In this document: piece by piece, positions 16,497-26,825 of the stretch
Position numbering within the stretch: the stretch's first letter is position 1
How the letters are laid out: the number at the start of each line of letters is the position of its first letter
Origin: Pseudomonadota bacterium
GTDB taxonomy: Bacteria > Pseudomonadota > Gammaproteobacteria > Steroidobacterales > Steroidobacteraceae
NCBI GenBank assembly: GCA_026398735.1
Contig: JAPLSH010000019.1
Location: forward strand, 25,304 to 89,303
DNA: 64,000 nt
Direction of reading: 5' to 3'
The notes under the pieces: model-generated
Databases searched by the model: none
Told to the model about the DNA's origin: nothing
What the model saw: only the letters and a program-made list of their open reading frames with translations
Translations under genes and position numbers: made by a program

Positions 16497-16799
16497 TTAA
16501 TCGCGAATGGGTTTGTCAGCACCGACATTGACGCGCTCGCGCAGGTCCTTGCCAGGCTTGAAATGCGGTACGTACTTACCGTCCAGTGCAACGGTATCGC
16601 CAGTCTTGGGGTTGCGCCCTTGGCGCGGCGGACGAAAGTGCAACGAAAAGCTGCCAAACCCGCGGATCTCGATACGGTCACCTTGTGACAAGGCGTCGCT
16701 CATGATCTCGAGGATCTGCTTGAGGGCGAGTTCAACATCACGCGCAGGCAACTGTTTCTGCTTGGCGGTGATGAGTTCTATGAGTTCGGACTTCGTCAT
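16497..16799 (-). CDS. ihfB: integration host factor beta subunit
   Basis: DNA-bending nucleoid protein that pairs with IhfA. At 100 residues it has the HU/IHF signature ([22 protein letters not shown]) with [18 protein letters not shown] at the arm end. IHF-beta rather than HU is supported by the N-terminus [27 protein letters not shown] and by its position directly after rpsA, as in Pseudomonas and Escherichia. Confidence 0.93.
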   Translation of the reverse strand: MTKSELIELITAKQKQLPARDVELALKQILEIMSDALSQGDRIEIRGFGSFSLHFRPPRQGRNPKTGDTVALDGKYVPHFKPGKDLRERVNVGADKPIRD

Positions 16800-16831
16800 T
16801 GAACGATGCCTTTGCCCGCTGACCTGGTTGA

Positions 16832-16859
16832 CCGGGCGCCGCCTGACAGCGACGCCCGG
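16832..16859 (-). terminator. hairpin between rpsA and ihfB
   Basis: CCGGGCG and CGCCCGG form a perfect seven-base stem with a 14-base loop in the 72-base gap after rpsA. There is no U-tract, so it probably marks an rpsA mRNA end or processing site, not full termination. Confidence 0.4.
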
Positions 16860-16871
16860 ACAGGCACAGGA

Positions 16872-18557
16872 TCAATCCCTGTCGTTATTACCGATCTGCT
16901 CCTTGAGCAGATCACCCAAGCTGGTGCCACCAGCGCTGGAACCAGTCTCAGAGCGATAGCTCTGCACGGCCTCAGCCTCTTCATGCATTTCCTTGGCACG
17001 GATCGACAACGTGATCGAACGGGTCTTGCGGTCGACACCGACGAACTTCGCCTCGATCTCTTCGCCCACCTTGAGAACGGTGCGCGCATCTTCAATGCGA
17101 TCACGGCCCAGTTCGGCGGCACGCAACTGGCCTTCGATGCCATTGCCCAGATCCACGATGGCGCCACGGGCGTCCACTTCGCGAATCACGCCACGCACCA
17201 CCGCACCGCGGGGGTTGTCGGCGATGTAACCCGAGAACGGATCCTTGGCCATCTGCTTGATGCCCAGCGAGATACGCTCGCGCTCCGGATCGATGGCCAA
17301 CACCATCGCCTCGAGCAACTGACCCTTCTGGTAGCTGCGCACAGCCTCTTCGCCAGGGATGTCCCAGCTGATGTCCGACAGGTGGACCAGGCCGTCGATG
17401 TTGCCAGCCAGACCAATGAAGATACCGAAATCGGTGATCGACTTGATCTGACCCGACACGCGATCGCCACGGTTGAAGTTCTCGGCGAACTCGGCCCACG
17501 GGTTGGCCTTGCACTGCTTGAGGCCCAACGAAATGCGACGACGCTCTTCGTCAACGTCGAGCACCATGACTTCAACCTCTTCGCCGGTCTGCACGACCTT
17601 GGACGGGTTGACGTTCTTGTTGGTCCAATCCATCTCGGACACGTGCACCAAGCCCTCGACGCCGTCCTCGATTTCGACGAACGCGCCGTAGTCGGCAATG
17701 TTGGTGACCTTGCCGAACACATGCGTGTTGGGCGGGTAACGGCGGGCAATGTTCTCCCACGGATCGGCGCCCAGCTGCTTGAGGCCCAGCGAGACACGCG
17801 AACGCTCGCGGTCGAACTTGAGGATGCGCACGTCGATCTCGGTACCGACCTGCACGACCTCTGAAGGATGCTTGACGCGCTTCCAGGCCATATCGGTGAT
17901 GTGCAACAGACCGTCGATGCCGCCGAGGTCCACGAACGCACCGTAATCGGTGAGGTTCTTGACCACGCCGCGCACCACTGCGCCTTCCTGCAGATTGTCC
18001 ATGAGCGCACTGCGCTCGGCCGAGAACTCCTGCTCTACAACAGCGCGGCGCGATACCACTACGTTGTTGCGCTTCTGATCGAGCTTGATGACCTTGAACT
18101 CGAGCGGCTTGCCTTCGAGGTAGGCGGTGTCGCGCACGGGGCGCACATCGACCAGCGAACCCGGCAGGAACGCGCGGACATTTTCGAGCTCGACGGTGAA
18201 ACCACCCTTGACGCGGCCCGTGATGATGCCGGTGATGATTTCTTGGTCAGTGAAGGCTTTTTCCAGTCGCGTCCAGGTGCGGGCACGCTTGGCCTTCTCG
18301 CGCGACAGGCGGGTTTCACCGGTACCGTCTTCGACGGCATCCAGGGCAACCTCAACTTCGTCGCCAGCCTTAACTTCCAGTTCACCGCGCTCGTTGCGGA
18401 ACTGTTCGATGGGAATGACGGCTTCGGACTTTAGTCCCACGTTGACGATGACCATGTCGTCACCGACTTCGATCACCAATCCCATCAAGATCATGCCCGG
18501 CCGGATGCGTTGATTGGCCAGGCTGTTTTCAAACAGTTCGCTAAATGATTCGGTCAT
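16872..18557 (-). CDS. rpsA: 30S ribosomal protein S1
   Basis: Large RNA-binding ribosomal protein that recruits mRNA to the 30S subunit. The 561 residues from the ATG at 18557 ([13 protein letters not shown]) match the family length of about 557. Six S1 repeats can be followed, for example [41 protein letters not shown] and [21 protein letters not shown]. The 22-residue ORF-track extension has no support. It sits between cmk and ihfB as in most gammaproteobacteria. A hairpin in the leader may relate to S1 autoregulation. Confidence 0.96.
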   Translation of the reverse strand: MTESFSELFENSLANQRIRPGMILMGLVIEVGDDMVIVNVGLKSEAVIPIEQFRNERGELEVKAGDEVEVALDAVEDGTGETRLSREKAKRARTWTRLEKAFTDQEIITGIITGRVKGGFTVELENVRAFLPGSLVDVRPVRDTAYLEGKPLEFKVIKLDQKRNNVVVSRRAVVEQEFSAERSALMDNLQEGAVVRGVVKNLTDYGAFVDLGGIDGLLHITDMAWKRVKHPSEVVQVGTEIDVRILKFDRERSRVSLGLKQLGADPWENIARRYPPNTHVFGKVTNIADYGAFVEIEDGVEGLVHVSEMDWTNKNVNPSKVVQTGEEVEVMVLDVDEERRRISLGLKQCKANPWAEFAENFNRGDRVSGQIKSITDFGIFIGLAGNIDGLVHLSDISWDIPGEEAVRSYQKGQLLEAMVLAIDPERERISLGIKQMAKDPFSGYIADNPRGAVVRGVIREVDARGAIVDLGNGIEGQLRAAELGRDRIEDARTVLKVGEEIEAKFVGVDRKTRSITLSIRAKEMHEEAEAVQSYRSETGSSAGGTSLGDLLKEQIGNNDRD

Positions 18558-18609
18558 TGCTCGCTCTCTTCGCGCATTTCTACCTTGAAACGCAACGGTT
18601 GCAGTGAAT

Positions 18610-18631
18610 GGTTTCCGGTCCATCGGAAACC
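18610..18631 (-). promoter_or_regulatory. stem-loop in the rpsA leader
   Basis: GGTTTCC, eight-base loop, GGAAACC in the 88-base gap between cmk and rpsA, 53 bases before the rpsA ATG. It could be a cmk transcript end or part of an S1 autogenous control leader. No promoter was called with confidence here. Confidence 0.4.
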
Positions 18632-18645
18632 GATTTGAATAACAG

Positions 18646-19341
18646 TCAAGTGCTGTGCAGTCTCCGCAGATGCACCAAGTCGAGGACTTGTGCGACCACT
18701 TCGTTGATGCCCAGCGGCGTCGAATCGATGACGATGGCGTCTTGCGCAGCGACCAAGGGCGCCACAGCGCGGCTCATGTCACGCGCGTCCCTCTCGGCCA
18801 TGTCACGCAAAAGGGCCAGAAGGCTAACACCGGAGTCCTTGTCTTTCAACTGGTTATAGCGCCTGCGGGCCCGTTCCTCGACACTGGCCGTGAGGTAAAT
18901 CTTCAGAGGCGCATCGGGGAAAACCACGGTCCCCATATCGCGGCCGTCGGCAACCAATCCCGGGAGCCGCGCGAAATCGCGCTGGCGCTGAAACAGCGCA
19001 GTACGCACTGGCGGCCAGGCGGCCACCCTCGAGGCGCCCAGACCAGCCTCCTCGGTCCTGATGGCCGCTGTTACGTCGATCGGCGGGGTTCCCAGCAGAA
19101 TCTGCTCGCTGCCGTCAGCCTGCACGCCGAAGGTCACCTGCAGGTTGGCAGCAACCCCTGCATGACCCTCAATATCATCGGCGGCCAAGCTTTGCAGTTG
19201 CCCGGCCAATGCAACCAGACGGTACAAAGCGCCGCTATCGAGCAGATGCCAACCCAGCGCCGTGGCAACCCTTCGCGCAATCGTGCCTTTGCCCGAACCG
19301 CCGGGGCCGTCGATAGTCAGAACCGGTGCAGCGCGACTCAT
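18646..19341 (-). CDS. cmk: cytidylate kinase
   Basis: Phosphorylates CMP and dCMP with ATP in pyrimidine salvage. At 231 residues it has the P-loop [17 protein letters not shown], then [12 protein letters not shown], the conserved [24 protein letters not shown] and RRYNQL. Its start overlaps the aroA stop by four bases (ATGA). The aroA-cmk-rpsA order is the common proteobacterial one. Confidence 0.95.
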   Translation of the reverse strand: MSRAAPVLTIDGPGGSGKGTIARRVATALGWHLLDSGALYRLVALAGQLQSLAADDIEGHAGVAANLQVTFGVQADGSEQILLGTPPIDVTAAIRTEEAGLGASRVAAWPPVRTALFQRQRDFARLPGLVADGRDMGTVVFPDAPLKIYLTASVEERARRRYNQLKDKDSGVSLLALLRDMAERDARDMSRAVAPLVAAQDAIVIDSTPLGINEVVAQVLDLVHLRRLHST

Positions 19342-20642
19342 GCGCCGCGCACCTGCAGCCCGGCAGCAGCAGCTACCTGCAGAAAGTCGGGGAATGACGT
19401 GGCCACGTTCTCCACGTCATCGATGTGGATATCGCCATCCGCACGCAGGCTGGCAACTGCAAAGGCCATCGCAATGCGATGGTCGCCATGACTGTCAATC
19501 TGACCACCAGAGAAGCGCTGCCCACCTTGAATGCGAATACCGTCGGGCAGCAATTCATTAACGATCCCCAGACGTGTGAGGCCTTCAGCCATCACTGCCA
19601 AGCGATCGCTTTCTTTGACACGCAGTTCTTCGGCGCCGGTAACCAGCGTCTCGCCACTTGCACAAGCCGCAGCGATAAACAGCACCGGAAACTCATCAAT
19701 AGCCAAAGGGACCAAGGCCTCGGGCACATGAATGCCGCGCAATTGCGAGGCACGCACAGAAATATCTGCAACGGGCTCGGCACCTGCGCCGACGCGCTCG
19801 TGCACACGAACGTCCGCACCCATCAGACGCAGGATGTCGAGCAGCCCGGTGCGTGTCGGATTGACGCCAACGTTCTCAATCACAAACTCTGTGCCACCAG
19901 CCAATGCCCCAGCAACCAGAAAGAACGCAGCAGAGGAAAAGTCGCCCGGTACGCTGACCGGCGCTGCGGTGAGCTTTTGCCCGCCGGCCAGCCATACGCT
20001 GCCGGCATCTCGCCCGATAAGCACGCCGAAGTCCTGGAACATACGCTCGGTATGATCGCGCGTGGGCGCCGGCTCGCTGACGCGGGTGATGCCGTCGGCC
20101 CGCAGAGCGGCTAGCAAAATAGCCGATTTAACCTGCGCGCTGGCCATCGGCAGGGCGTAATCGATGCCCTGCAAACGGGTCACTGGCGCAATGCGCACCG
20201 GCGGTTTGCCATCGAGCGTCTCGATATGAGCCCCCATCAAACGCAGCGGCTTGGCAACGCGCTCCATAGGACGCTTGCGCAGTGACTCGTCGCCGGTAAG
20301 CGTAGTGGCAAAATTCTGGCCACTGAGCAAACCCATGAACAAACGAATCGCAGTGCCAGCATTGCCCATATCCAACTGAGCTGAAGGTGCCTGCAGACCA
20401 CGCTCACCCACACCGTGCACACGCAACTGAGTCGGCGACAAACGCTCCACTTGCACACCCATCATCTGCTGGGCACGCAAAGTAGCCAAACAATCGGCAC
20501 TGGCCAGAAAACCATCAACCTCAGTGACACCATGGGCAATGCCACCGAGCATCACCGAACGATGTGATATGGATTTGTCTCCAGGGACGCGGATGCTGCC
20601 ATTGACCTGTGTCGCAGGCGTGGCGATAAAACGCTGGATCAT
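19338..20642 (-). CDS. aroA: 3-phosphoshikimate 1-carboxyvinyltransferase (EPSP synthase)
   Basis: Shikimate-pathway enzyme joining PEP to shikimate-3-phosphate. The 434 residues contain [32 protein letters not shown] and [16 protein letters not shown]. At the position E. coli Gly96 occupies, the motif reads GNAGTAIR, the arrangement of bacterial glyphosate-sensitive type I enzymes; sensitivity itself was not assessed. In Pseudomonas this gene is fused to tyrA. Here it is free-standing and no tyrA lies between hisC and aroA. Confidence 0.95.
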   Translation of the reverse strand: MIQRFIATPATQVNGSIRVPGDKSISHRSVMLGGIAHGVTEVDGFLASADCLATLRAQQMMGVQVERLSPTQLRVHGVGERGLQAPSAQLDMGNAGTAIRLFMGLLSGQNFATTLTGDESLRKRPMERVAKPLRLMGAHIETLDGKPPVRIAPVTRLQGIDYALPMASAQVKSAILLAALRADGITRVSEPAPTRDHTERMFQDFGVLIGRDAGSVWLAGGQKLTAAPVSVPGDFSSAAFFLVAGALAGGTEFVIENVGVNPTRTGLLDILRLMGADVRVHERVGAGAEPVADISVRASQLRGIHVPEALVPLAIDEFPVLFIAAACASGETLVTGAEELRVKESDRLAVMAEGLTRLGIVNELLPDGIRIQGGQRFSGGQIDSHGDHRIAMAFAVASLRADGDIHIDDVENVATSFPDFLQVAAAAGLQVRGA

Positions 20643-20643
20643 G

Positions 20644-21792
20644 TCAGGCCTTTGAAGTCAGGCAGTGTTGCAGTGCAGCGATGACGCGCTGATTCTGTTC
20701 GATAGTCCCGATGGTGATGCGCACGCAGCGCGGCAGCCCATAGCCACCGACCGGTCGCACGATAACGCCATGACGCAACAGTGCCTCGTACACTTGCTGC
20801 CCGGTGCGACCGTCTACTGCCACATCGGCCAGCACAAAGTTGCCAGCAGACGGAAACAGTCGCACACCCAATTGCGGCAAAGCGGCTTGCAATTGCGCCA
20901 ACCCGGCCTCGACCATCGCCACCGCACGCGGTGCCTGCTCGGTATCGGTTAATGCAGCCTGGGCCGCCGCCAATGCCGGTATGGTGACATTGAACGGTGC
21001 GCGCACCCGGTTGAGCATGTTGGCCACGTCCGGATGCGAGAGCGCATAGCCGACACGCAACCCGGCCAGCGCGTGGGCTTTAGAGAAAGTACGCAGCACC
21101 ACAAGGTTGGGATGGCGTGACAGCAAGGTGCTGCCGTCAGTGCAGCCCATGCGCCGTGCGTATTCAAAATAAGCTTCGTCGAGCACCACCAGAGTGGTAT
21201 CCGGCACTGCATCGAGGAAGTGCCGAAGGGAAGCATCATCGACCCAACTGCCGGTGGGGTTATTGGGGTTGGCGATGAAAACCAAGCGCGTATCGGTATC
21301 GATGGCTGCCAGCATGGCTTGCAGATCGTGCCCGTTGGGCATTGCCGACCAGGTCGGCAATGCTGCGGTCACCTTGGCTGTGGCACCGGTGGCCTGCACC
21401 ACCAGACCATAGATGGCAAACGCATACTGCGACATGACCGCATTGCGCGTTGCATCGAGAAACGCTTCCGCCAACAGGATCAGCAAGTCGTTGGAGCCGT
21501 TGCCCAAAGTTACTTGGCTGGTACTAATGCCGTGATGACGCGCCAGCGCGTCCTTGAGATCAAAGCCATTACCGTCCGGATACAGCAACGTATCGGCCAG
21601 TGCCGCCTGTGCCGCAGCCAAGGCTAGTGGACTGGGTCCCAAAGGGTTTTCGTTGGAAGCCAGCTTGACGATGTCGGTAACGCCCAACTCGCGCGTTAAT
21701 TCACTGATCGGCTTGCCGATGACATAGGGCGAGATGCCCTGCACTGCGGCAACAGCCAAGGCCCCAGGACTGCGACTTACTGTGGCGCTCAC
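20644..21792 (-). CDS. hisC: histidinol-phosphate aminotransferase
   Basis: PLP enzyme of class I/II fold, 382 residues. The cofactor lysine lies in RTFSKAHALAGLRVGYAL; KLASNENPLGPSP is at the N-terminus and IANPNNPTGSW in the middle. It is placed in the aromatic supraoperon between pheA and aroA, where the Pseudomonas homologue (HisC-2/AroJ) can also transaminate aromatic precursors. Dual use in histidine and tyrosine/phenylalanine synthesis is therefore plausible but inferred. Its start overlaps the pheA stop by four bases. Confidence 0.92.
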   Translation of the reverse strand: MSATVSRSPGALAVAAVQGISPYVIGKPISELTRELGVTDIVKLASNENPLGPSPLALAAAQAALADTLLYPDGNGFDLKDALARHHGISTSQVTLGNGSNDLLILLAEAFLDATRNAVMSQYAFAIYGLVVQATGATAKVTAALPTWSAMPNGHDLQAMLAAIDTDTRLVFIANPNNPTGSWVDDASLRHFLDAVPDTTLVVLDEAYFEYARRMGCTDGSTLLSRHPNLVVLRTFSKAHALAGLRVGYALSHPDVANMLNRVRAPFNVTIPALAAAQAALTDTEQAPRAVAMVEAGLAQLQAALPQLGVRLFPSAGNFVLADVAVDGRTGQQVYEALLRHGVIVRPVGGYGLPRCVRITIGTIEQNQRVIAALQHCLTSKA

Positions 21793-22907
21793 AGTATCGC
21801 CTTGGGATAAGAGCCCACTACTCTAAACAGCGATGCACGTTGCTTGAGTGAAGCCAACGCCTTTGCGATGTGCGCTTCTTCGGCATGACCTTCGATGTCG
21901 ATGAAGAACACGTAATGCCATTTGCGCTTGCGCGAAGGCCGCGACTCAATGCGCGTCATGCTGACGCCATGCTTGGCCAACGGCTCCAGCAAACGCAACA
22001 GAGCACCCGAACTATCATCGCCAGGTGACACCATCAATGTCGTGCGATCGTCGCCGCTGGGACGCAGCAAAGAGCGGCCGATGACCAGAAAGCGCGTGGT
22101 GTTGTCGTCTTGGTCTTCGATCTTGGGTGCGATCACGCCAAGCCCATAGATCTCAGCCGCAGTCTCCCCGGCAATGGCAGCGGTACCTCGCTCATCGCGG
22201 GCACGACGCGCTCCTTCAGCATTGCTGGACACAGCCACGCGCTCGGCGTTGGGCAAGTGTTCATCGAGCCAGCCGCGACATTGTCCCAGCGCCTGCGCAT
22301 GCGCACACACACGCTGCACCGAGCCGAGATCTTTCATGCTGCCCATCAAATAATGATGAATACGCAGCTCAACCTCGCCGCAGATGTGCAGCGTGGTGTG
22401 AATGAAACGGTCGAGCGTGTTGTTGACCGTGCCCTCGGTGGAGTTCTCGATGGGCACTACGCCAAAGTCGGCATTGCCCGCCTGCACCTCGGCAAACACT
22501 TCGTCGATGGAGGCCAACGGCAGCGCACGCACTGAATGACCGAAATGCTTGAGCACTGCCGTCTGCGTGAACGTACCCTCCGGACCCAGAAAGCCGATCT
22601 TGAGCGGCTTCTCCTGAGCCAGACAGGCCGACATGATCTCGCGAAACAGACGCAACACTTCTTCGTCTCGCAGTGGACCGTCGTTACGGGCCGCTGCCAT
22701 GCGCAGCACCTGCGCCTCGCGCTCGGGCCGATAGAAATCGACCGTATGACCATCCTTGTGTTTGGACAGCCCAACCTGCTGGGCCAATCGCGCGCGATCG
22801 TTAATGAGCGCATGAATCTGCGCATCAACCGCATCGATCCGGGCGCGGATTTGCCCGATCGCTTCGGTCTTGCCTTTGGCAGGGGTCTTCTTGCGGGTGG
22901 ATGCCAT
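21789..22907 (-). CDS. pheA: bifunctional chorismate mutase / prephenate dehydratase
   Basis: Catalyses chorismate to prephenate to phenylpyruvate for phenylalanine. Residues about 15-100 are the AroQ mutase (IRARIDAVDAQIHALINDRA). Residues about 105-285 are the dehydratase (GFLGPEGTFTQTAVLKHFG and VVPIENSTEGTVNNTLD). Residues about 295-372 are an ACT regulatory domain with ESRPSRKRKWHYVFFIDI, the phenylalanine-binding ESRP motif, so feedback inhibition is expected. The 372 residues fit. It lies between serC and hisC. Confidence 0.95.
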   Translation of the reverse strand: MASTRKKTPAKGKTEAIGQIRARIDAVDAQIHALINDRARLAQQVGLSKHKDGHTVDFYRPEREAQVLRMAAARNDGPLRDEEVLRLFREIMSACLAQEKPLKIGFLGPEGTFTQTAVLKHFGHSVRALPLASIDEVFAEVQAGNADFGVVPIENSTEGTVNNTLDRFIHTTLHICGEVELRIHHYLMGSMKDLGSVQRVCAHAQALGQCRGWLDEHLPNAERVAVSSNAEGARRARDERGTAAIAGETAAEIYGLGVIAPKIEDQDDNTTRFLVIGRSLLRPSGDDRTTLMVSPGDDSSGALLRLLEPLAKHGVSMTRIESRPSRKRKWHYVFFIDIEGHAEEAHIAKALASLKQRASLFRVVGSYPKAIL

Positions 22908-22985
22908 AGCCTGTGCCGTGAGTGTGCTGCGGATTAGCGCGTGAGAATAACACTGCAGGGCGCTGCCGCAGCAGCGGCGAGGACA

Positions 22986-24068
22986 TCAGCCGTGGCGGCG
23001 TTCGAACTCGCGCATGAAATCGACCAGCGCATGGACACCAGCCTGCTCCAGCGGGTTGTACAGGCTGGCGCGCATCCCGCCAACTGCCGCATGGCCCTTG
23101 AGGTTAGCCAAGCCCGCTGCGCGCGCCTGGGACAGAAACTGTGCATCGAGCGCCGGATCGGTCAGAAAGAACGGCACGTTGATCCAAGACCGGCAGTCAG
23201 ACTGAACACGGTTGCTGTAGAAGCCGCTGGCATCGATAGCGGCATACAACGTGCGCGCTTTATGCTCGTTGCGCTGGCCCATTGCCGCAAGACCACCTTG
23301 ACGGTGCAACCATTTGAAGACCAGTCCAGACACATACCAGGCCAGCGTCGGCGGTGTATTGGCCATCGAATCGCTACCGGCCATGGTCTGCCAGTTCCAG
23401 ATAGCTGGCGTCGCGCTGCGTGCGCGACCCAACAGCGACTCATGCACGATCACCAAGCACAGACCCGCAGGGCCGATGTTCTTTTGGGTGCTGGCGTAAA
23501 TCACACCGAAACGACGCACATCCAGCGGCCGCGACAAGATGGATGACGAAAAATCGGCCACCAGCGGTACGCCACCGGTGTCGGGAATAAACGGGAACTC
23601 GACGCCGCCGATGGTTTCGTTGGGGCAGTAATGCACATAAGCGGCGTCGGGCCGCAGCTGCCACTGATCTTGAGCCGGCACGTGGGTATAGCCCCCGTCG
23701 CGGGCATCTGCCGCAACATGCACGTCACTGCAGAAGCTGCGTGCTTCACGCACTGCCTTGGCGGACCAGTGACCGGTCACCACGTAATCTACCGCGGCTT
23801 GCGGCGCGGTTAGATTCATCGGAATGCCAGCCCACAGGCCGGTGGCACCGCCTTGCAGAAACAAGACGCGATAGTCGGACGGAACATCGAGCAAAGACCG
23901 CAAATCGGCTTCAGCCTCAGCCGCAACCTCTATGAAATCGCGGCTGCGGTGACTGATCTCCATCACCGACATACCCAAGTTGTGCCAATCGGGCAGCTCA
24001 TCACGCAACTGCTCCAGCACCTCAAGCGGCAACGTGGCGGGCCCGGCAGAGAAGTTATGTACGCGCAA
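22986..24068 (-). CDS. serC: phosphoserine aminotransferase
   Basis: PLP enzyme of serine and pyridoxine synthesis, converting 3-phosphohydroxypyruvate with glutamate to phosphoserine. The 360 residues match. It opens with the conserved VHNFSAGPATLPLEVLEQ. The lysine motif is ASTQKNIGPAGLCLVI, and the end has GGMRASLYNPLEQAGV. It sits 54 bases after gyrA in the leftward gyrA-serC-pheA-hisC-aroA-cmk-rpsA series. Confidence 0.95.
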   Translation of the reverse strand: MRVHNFSAGPATLPLEVLEQLRDELPDWHNLGMSVMEISHRSRDFIEVAAEAEADLRSLLDVPSDYRVLFLQGGATGLWAGIPMNLTAPQAAVDYVVTGHWSAKAVREARSFCSDVHVAADARDGGYTHVPAQDQWQLRPDAAYVHYCPNETIGGVEFPFIPDTGGVPLVADFSSSILSRPLDVRRFGVIYASTQKNIGPAGLCLVIVHESLLGRARSATPAIWNWQTMAGSDSMANTPPTLAWYVSGLVFKWLHRQGGLAAMGQRNEHKARTLYAAIDASGFYSNRVQSDCRSWINVPFFLTDPALDAQFLSQARAAGLANLKGHAAVGGMRASLYNPLEQAGVHALVDFMREFERRHG

Positions 24069-24122
24069 GACGGCTACCGTAGGGATTGGGCAGCCACCGC
24101 GCGCGCGGCAGCCGCAACTTGA

Positions 24123-26723
24123 TCAGGCGGTGGGCGACTCGCCGTCGACAGCGGCACCCTCGATGGTGCTGCCCTCGCCGGCCTCATCGGCCAATTGATC
24201 CACACGTTCAACACCAATGAGCTGATCGCCCTCGTCGAGCTTGATCAGTTTGACGCCCTGGGTATTGCGGCCCAGCACAGAGATGCTGGACACCGCAGTA
24301 CGCACCAGCGTGCCGTTGGAACTGATGAGCATGAGCTCGTGTTCCATATTGACTTGCAAGGCTGCCACCAACGCACCGGTGCGTTCGGTGGACTGCAGAG
24401 CGATGACACCCTGACCGCCTCGGCCATGTGCCGGGAATTCTTCAAGACGGGTGAGTTTGCCCAATCCATTGGCCGATGCCGTCAGCACCAAGCCTTCGCC
24501 CACTACAACCAAGGCAATCAGCGCATGACCTTCGCCCAAGCGGATACCGCGCACACCCGCAGTATCGCGGCCCATGGCGCGCACTTCTTCCTCGGGGAAG
24601 CGGATCACTTTGCCTTCGCTGCTGAACAACAGCACTTCGGCATGCCCGTCGGTGAGCGCAACACCCACCAGTCGGTCGTCATCCCGCAGATCCACGGCAA
24701 TGATGCCGGCAGCGCGCGGGCGCGAGAACGCCGCAAGCTCGGTCTTTTTGACCGTTCCATCGCGCGTGGCCATAAACACATAGCGATCGGCATCGTATTG
24801 CTTGATGGGCAACACTGCGTTGATCTGCTCACCCTCGCCCAACGGCAAGAGGTTGACGATGGGCTTGCCACGCGAGCCGCGACCGGCCAGGGGCAGTTTG
24901 TACACATCGAGCCAATAGACTTTGCCGCGATTGGAGAAACACAGCAGCGTGTCGTGGGTATTGGCCACAAACAGCTTCTCGATGAAGTCTTCGTCCTTGA
25001 CCGCCGTGGCCGCCTTGCCGCGACCGCCCCGACGCTGCGCCTGATAGTCGGACACTGGCTGCGACTTGGCATAGCCAGCGTGAGACAAAGTGACCACAAC
25101 GTCTTGAGGCTCGATCAGATCCTTGTCGGTCAGATCAAGCTGCGTGTGGACAATCTCGGTGCGCCGCGCGTCACCGAACTGATCACGAATCTCTAGCAAC
25201 TCCGTGCGCACAACCTCTGTGAGCCGCTCGGCACGAGCAAGGATGTCGCACAGATCTGCAATGACCACCAGCAACTGGCGGTACTCATCGATGATCTTGT
25301 CTTGCTCCAAGCCGGTGAGCCGGTTGAGGCGCATGTCCAAAATGGCCTGCGCCTGAGCGTCGCTAAGCTTGTAGCTGCCGTCGGACTGAAGACCAAATTC
25401 GCTTGGTAGTCCTGCTGGCCGGGAATCAACCGCACCGGCGCGTTCGAGCATGGCCGGCACTGCACCGCCATGCCAAGTGCGTGCTACCAGCGCCGCCTTG
25501 GCCTCTGCCGCAGCAGGCGAAGCCTTGATGAGCGCGATGACCTCATCGATATTGGCCAGCGCGACCGCCAGACCTTCGAGCAGATGGGCGCGTTCGCGCG
25601 CTTTGCGCAAATCGTAAATGGTGCGGCGCGTGACCACTTCGCGACGATGACGCAAAAACGCGTCGAGCATCTCGCGCAGTGACAGCAGACGCGGGCGACC
25701 GTCCTGCAAGGCCACCATATTGATACCGAACACGGTTTCAAGCGGCGTTTGCGAGTACAGATTGTTGAGGACGATGTCGGCCGACTCGCCGCGCTTCAAC
25801 TCGATGACGATGCGCATGCCGTCTTTGTCGGACTCGTCGCGCAGGCCATCTGAAGCGATGCCCTCGATTTGCTTGTCACGCACCAGATCGGCGATGCGCT
25901 CAATAAGGCGCGCCTTGTTGACCTGATAGGGCAACTCGGTAATGACAATGCTCTGGCGGCCGGCGCGCTCCATGTCTTCGAAATGGCAGCGACCGCGGAT
26001 CGACAGACGACCTCGACCGGTGCGATAGGCCGCAACGATCTCCTGCGCGCCATTGATGATGCCGGCGGTGGGAAAGTCGGGACCCGGCACGTGCTGCATC
26101 AACCCGGCCAGCGTAATGGCCGGATCGTCGAGCACGGCCAGCAGCGCGTTGACGATCTCGTTGAGATTGTGCGGCGGGATGTTGGTGGCCATACCCACGG
26201 CGATGCCAGAGGCACCGTTGACCAGCAGGTTGGGCACTCGCGCCGGCAATACCGCAGGCTCTTGTTCGGATTCGTCGTAGTTGGGGACGAAGTCGACGGT
26301 CTCTTTGTCGATGTCGGCCAGCAAGTCATGCGCCAGGCGCGACATGCGCACCTCGGTGTAGCGCATGGCGGCCGGCATGTCGCCATCGACCGAGCCGAAG
26401 TTGCCCTGGCCATCTACCAGCAAATAGCGCATCGAGAACGACTGCGCCATGCGCACGATGGCGTCGTATACCGCCTGATCGCCGTGCGGATGATATTTGC
26501 CGATGACATCGCCGACCACGCGGGCCGACTTTTTATAAGGTTTGTTGTAGTCATTGCCCAGTTCGCTCATGGCGAACAGCACACGTCGGTGCACGGGCTT
26601 GAGACCGTCGCGGACATCGGGAAGTGCACGTCCGACGATCACGCTCATGGCGTAATCCAGGTACGACTGCCGCATCTCGTCTTCGAGGTTTACGGGCAGG
26701 ATTTCTCGGGCGATTTCCGTCAT
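24123..26723 (-). CDS. gyrA: DNA gyrase subunit A
   Basis: Breakage-reunion subunit of gyrase, which introduces negative supercoils. The 866 residues from ATG 26723 start [17 protein letters not shown]; the 13-residue ORF-track extension has no support. The catalytic tyrosine lies in [11 protein letters not shown]. The C-terminal half holds six beta-pinwheel blades and a GyrA-box-like QRRGGRGK at the start of that domain, as in true GyrA rather than ParC. The quinolone-determining region reads [17 protein letters not shown], so position 83 is Gln where E. coli has Ser, while Asp87 is kept. It heads the aromatic/serine supraoperon. Confidence 0.96.
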   Translation of the reverse strand: MTEIAREILPVNLEDEMRQSYLDYAMSVIVGRALPDVRDGLKPVHRRVLFAMSELGNDYNKPYKKSARVVGDVIGKYHPHGDQAVYDAIVRMAQSFSMRYLLVDGQGNFGSVDGDMPAAMRYTEVRMSRLAHDLLADIDKETVDFVPNYDESEQEPAVLPARVPNLLVNGASGIAVGMATNIPPHNLNEIVNALLAVLDDPAITLAGLMQHVPGPDFPTAGIINGAQEIVAAYRTGRGRLSIRGRCHFEDMERAGRQSIVITELPYQVNKARLIERIADLVRDKQIEGIASDGLRDESDKDGMRIVIELKRGESADIVLNNLYSQTPLETVFGINMVALQDGRPRLLSLREMLDAFLRHRREVVTRRTIYDLRKARERAHLLEGLAVALANIDEVIALIKASPAAAEAKAALVARTWHGGAVPAMLERAGAVDSRPAGLPSEFGLQSDGSYKLSDAQAQAILDMRLNRLTGLEQDKIIDEYRQLLVVIADLCDILARAERLTEVVRTELLEIRDQFGDARRTEIVHTQLDLTDKDLIEPQDVVVTLSHAGYAKSQPVSDYQAQRRGGRGKAATAVKDEDFIEKLFVANTHDTLLCFSNRGKVYWLDVYKLPLAGRGSRGKPIVNLLPLGEGEQINAVLPIKQYDADRYVFMATRDGTVKKTELAAFSRPRAAGIIAVDLRDDDRLVGVALTDGHAEVLLFSSEGKVIRFPEEEVRAMGRDTAGVRGIRLGEGHALIALVVVGEGLVLTASANGLGKLTRLEEFPAHGRGGQGVIALQSTERTGALVAALQVNMEHELMLISSNGTLVRTAVSSISVLGRNTQGVKLIKLDEGDQLIGVERVDQLADEAGEGSTIEGAAVDGESPTA

Positions 26724-26786
26724 TGCACTGCGGGTCCGGACAATTGACGAAGGGTAACACAACGACCGCTACAACCCTACTGTTGC

Positions 26787-26819
26787 AGGTGCCTTGCGCA
26801 GGGCACCTCAGGCTATACT
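26787..26819 (+). promoter_or_regulatory. candidate ubiG promoter with inverted repeat
   Basis: AGGTGCC, eight-base spacer, GGCACCT form a perfect inverted repeat directly upstream of TATACT (26814-26819), a plausible -10 box. Transcription would start near 26826, the GTG of ubiG, giving little or no leader. No clear -35 box; the repeat could be an operator. Confidence 0.4.
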
Positions 26820-26825
26820 TGGACC

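Noticed and set aside
16806-17864. Rightward ORF (352 residues) opposite rpsA
   Set aside because: Antisense to conserved S1 repeats; the repetitive composition mirrors the repeats. Similar antisense ORFs over gyrA, infB, nusA and pnp were rejected for the same reason.
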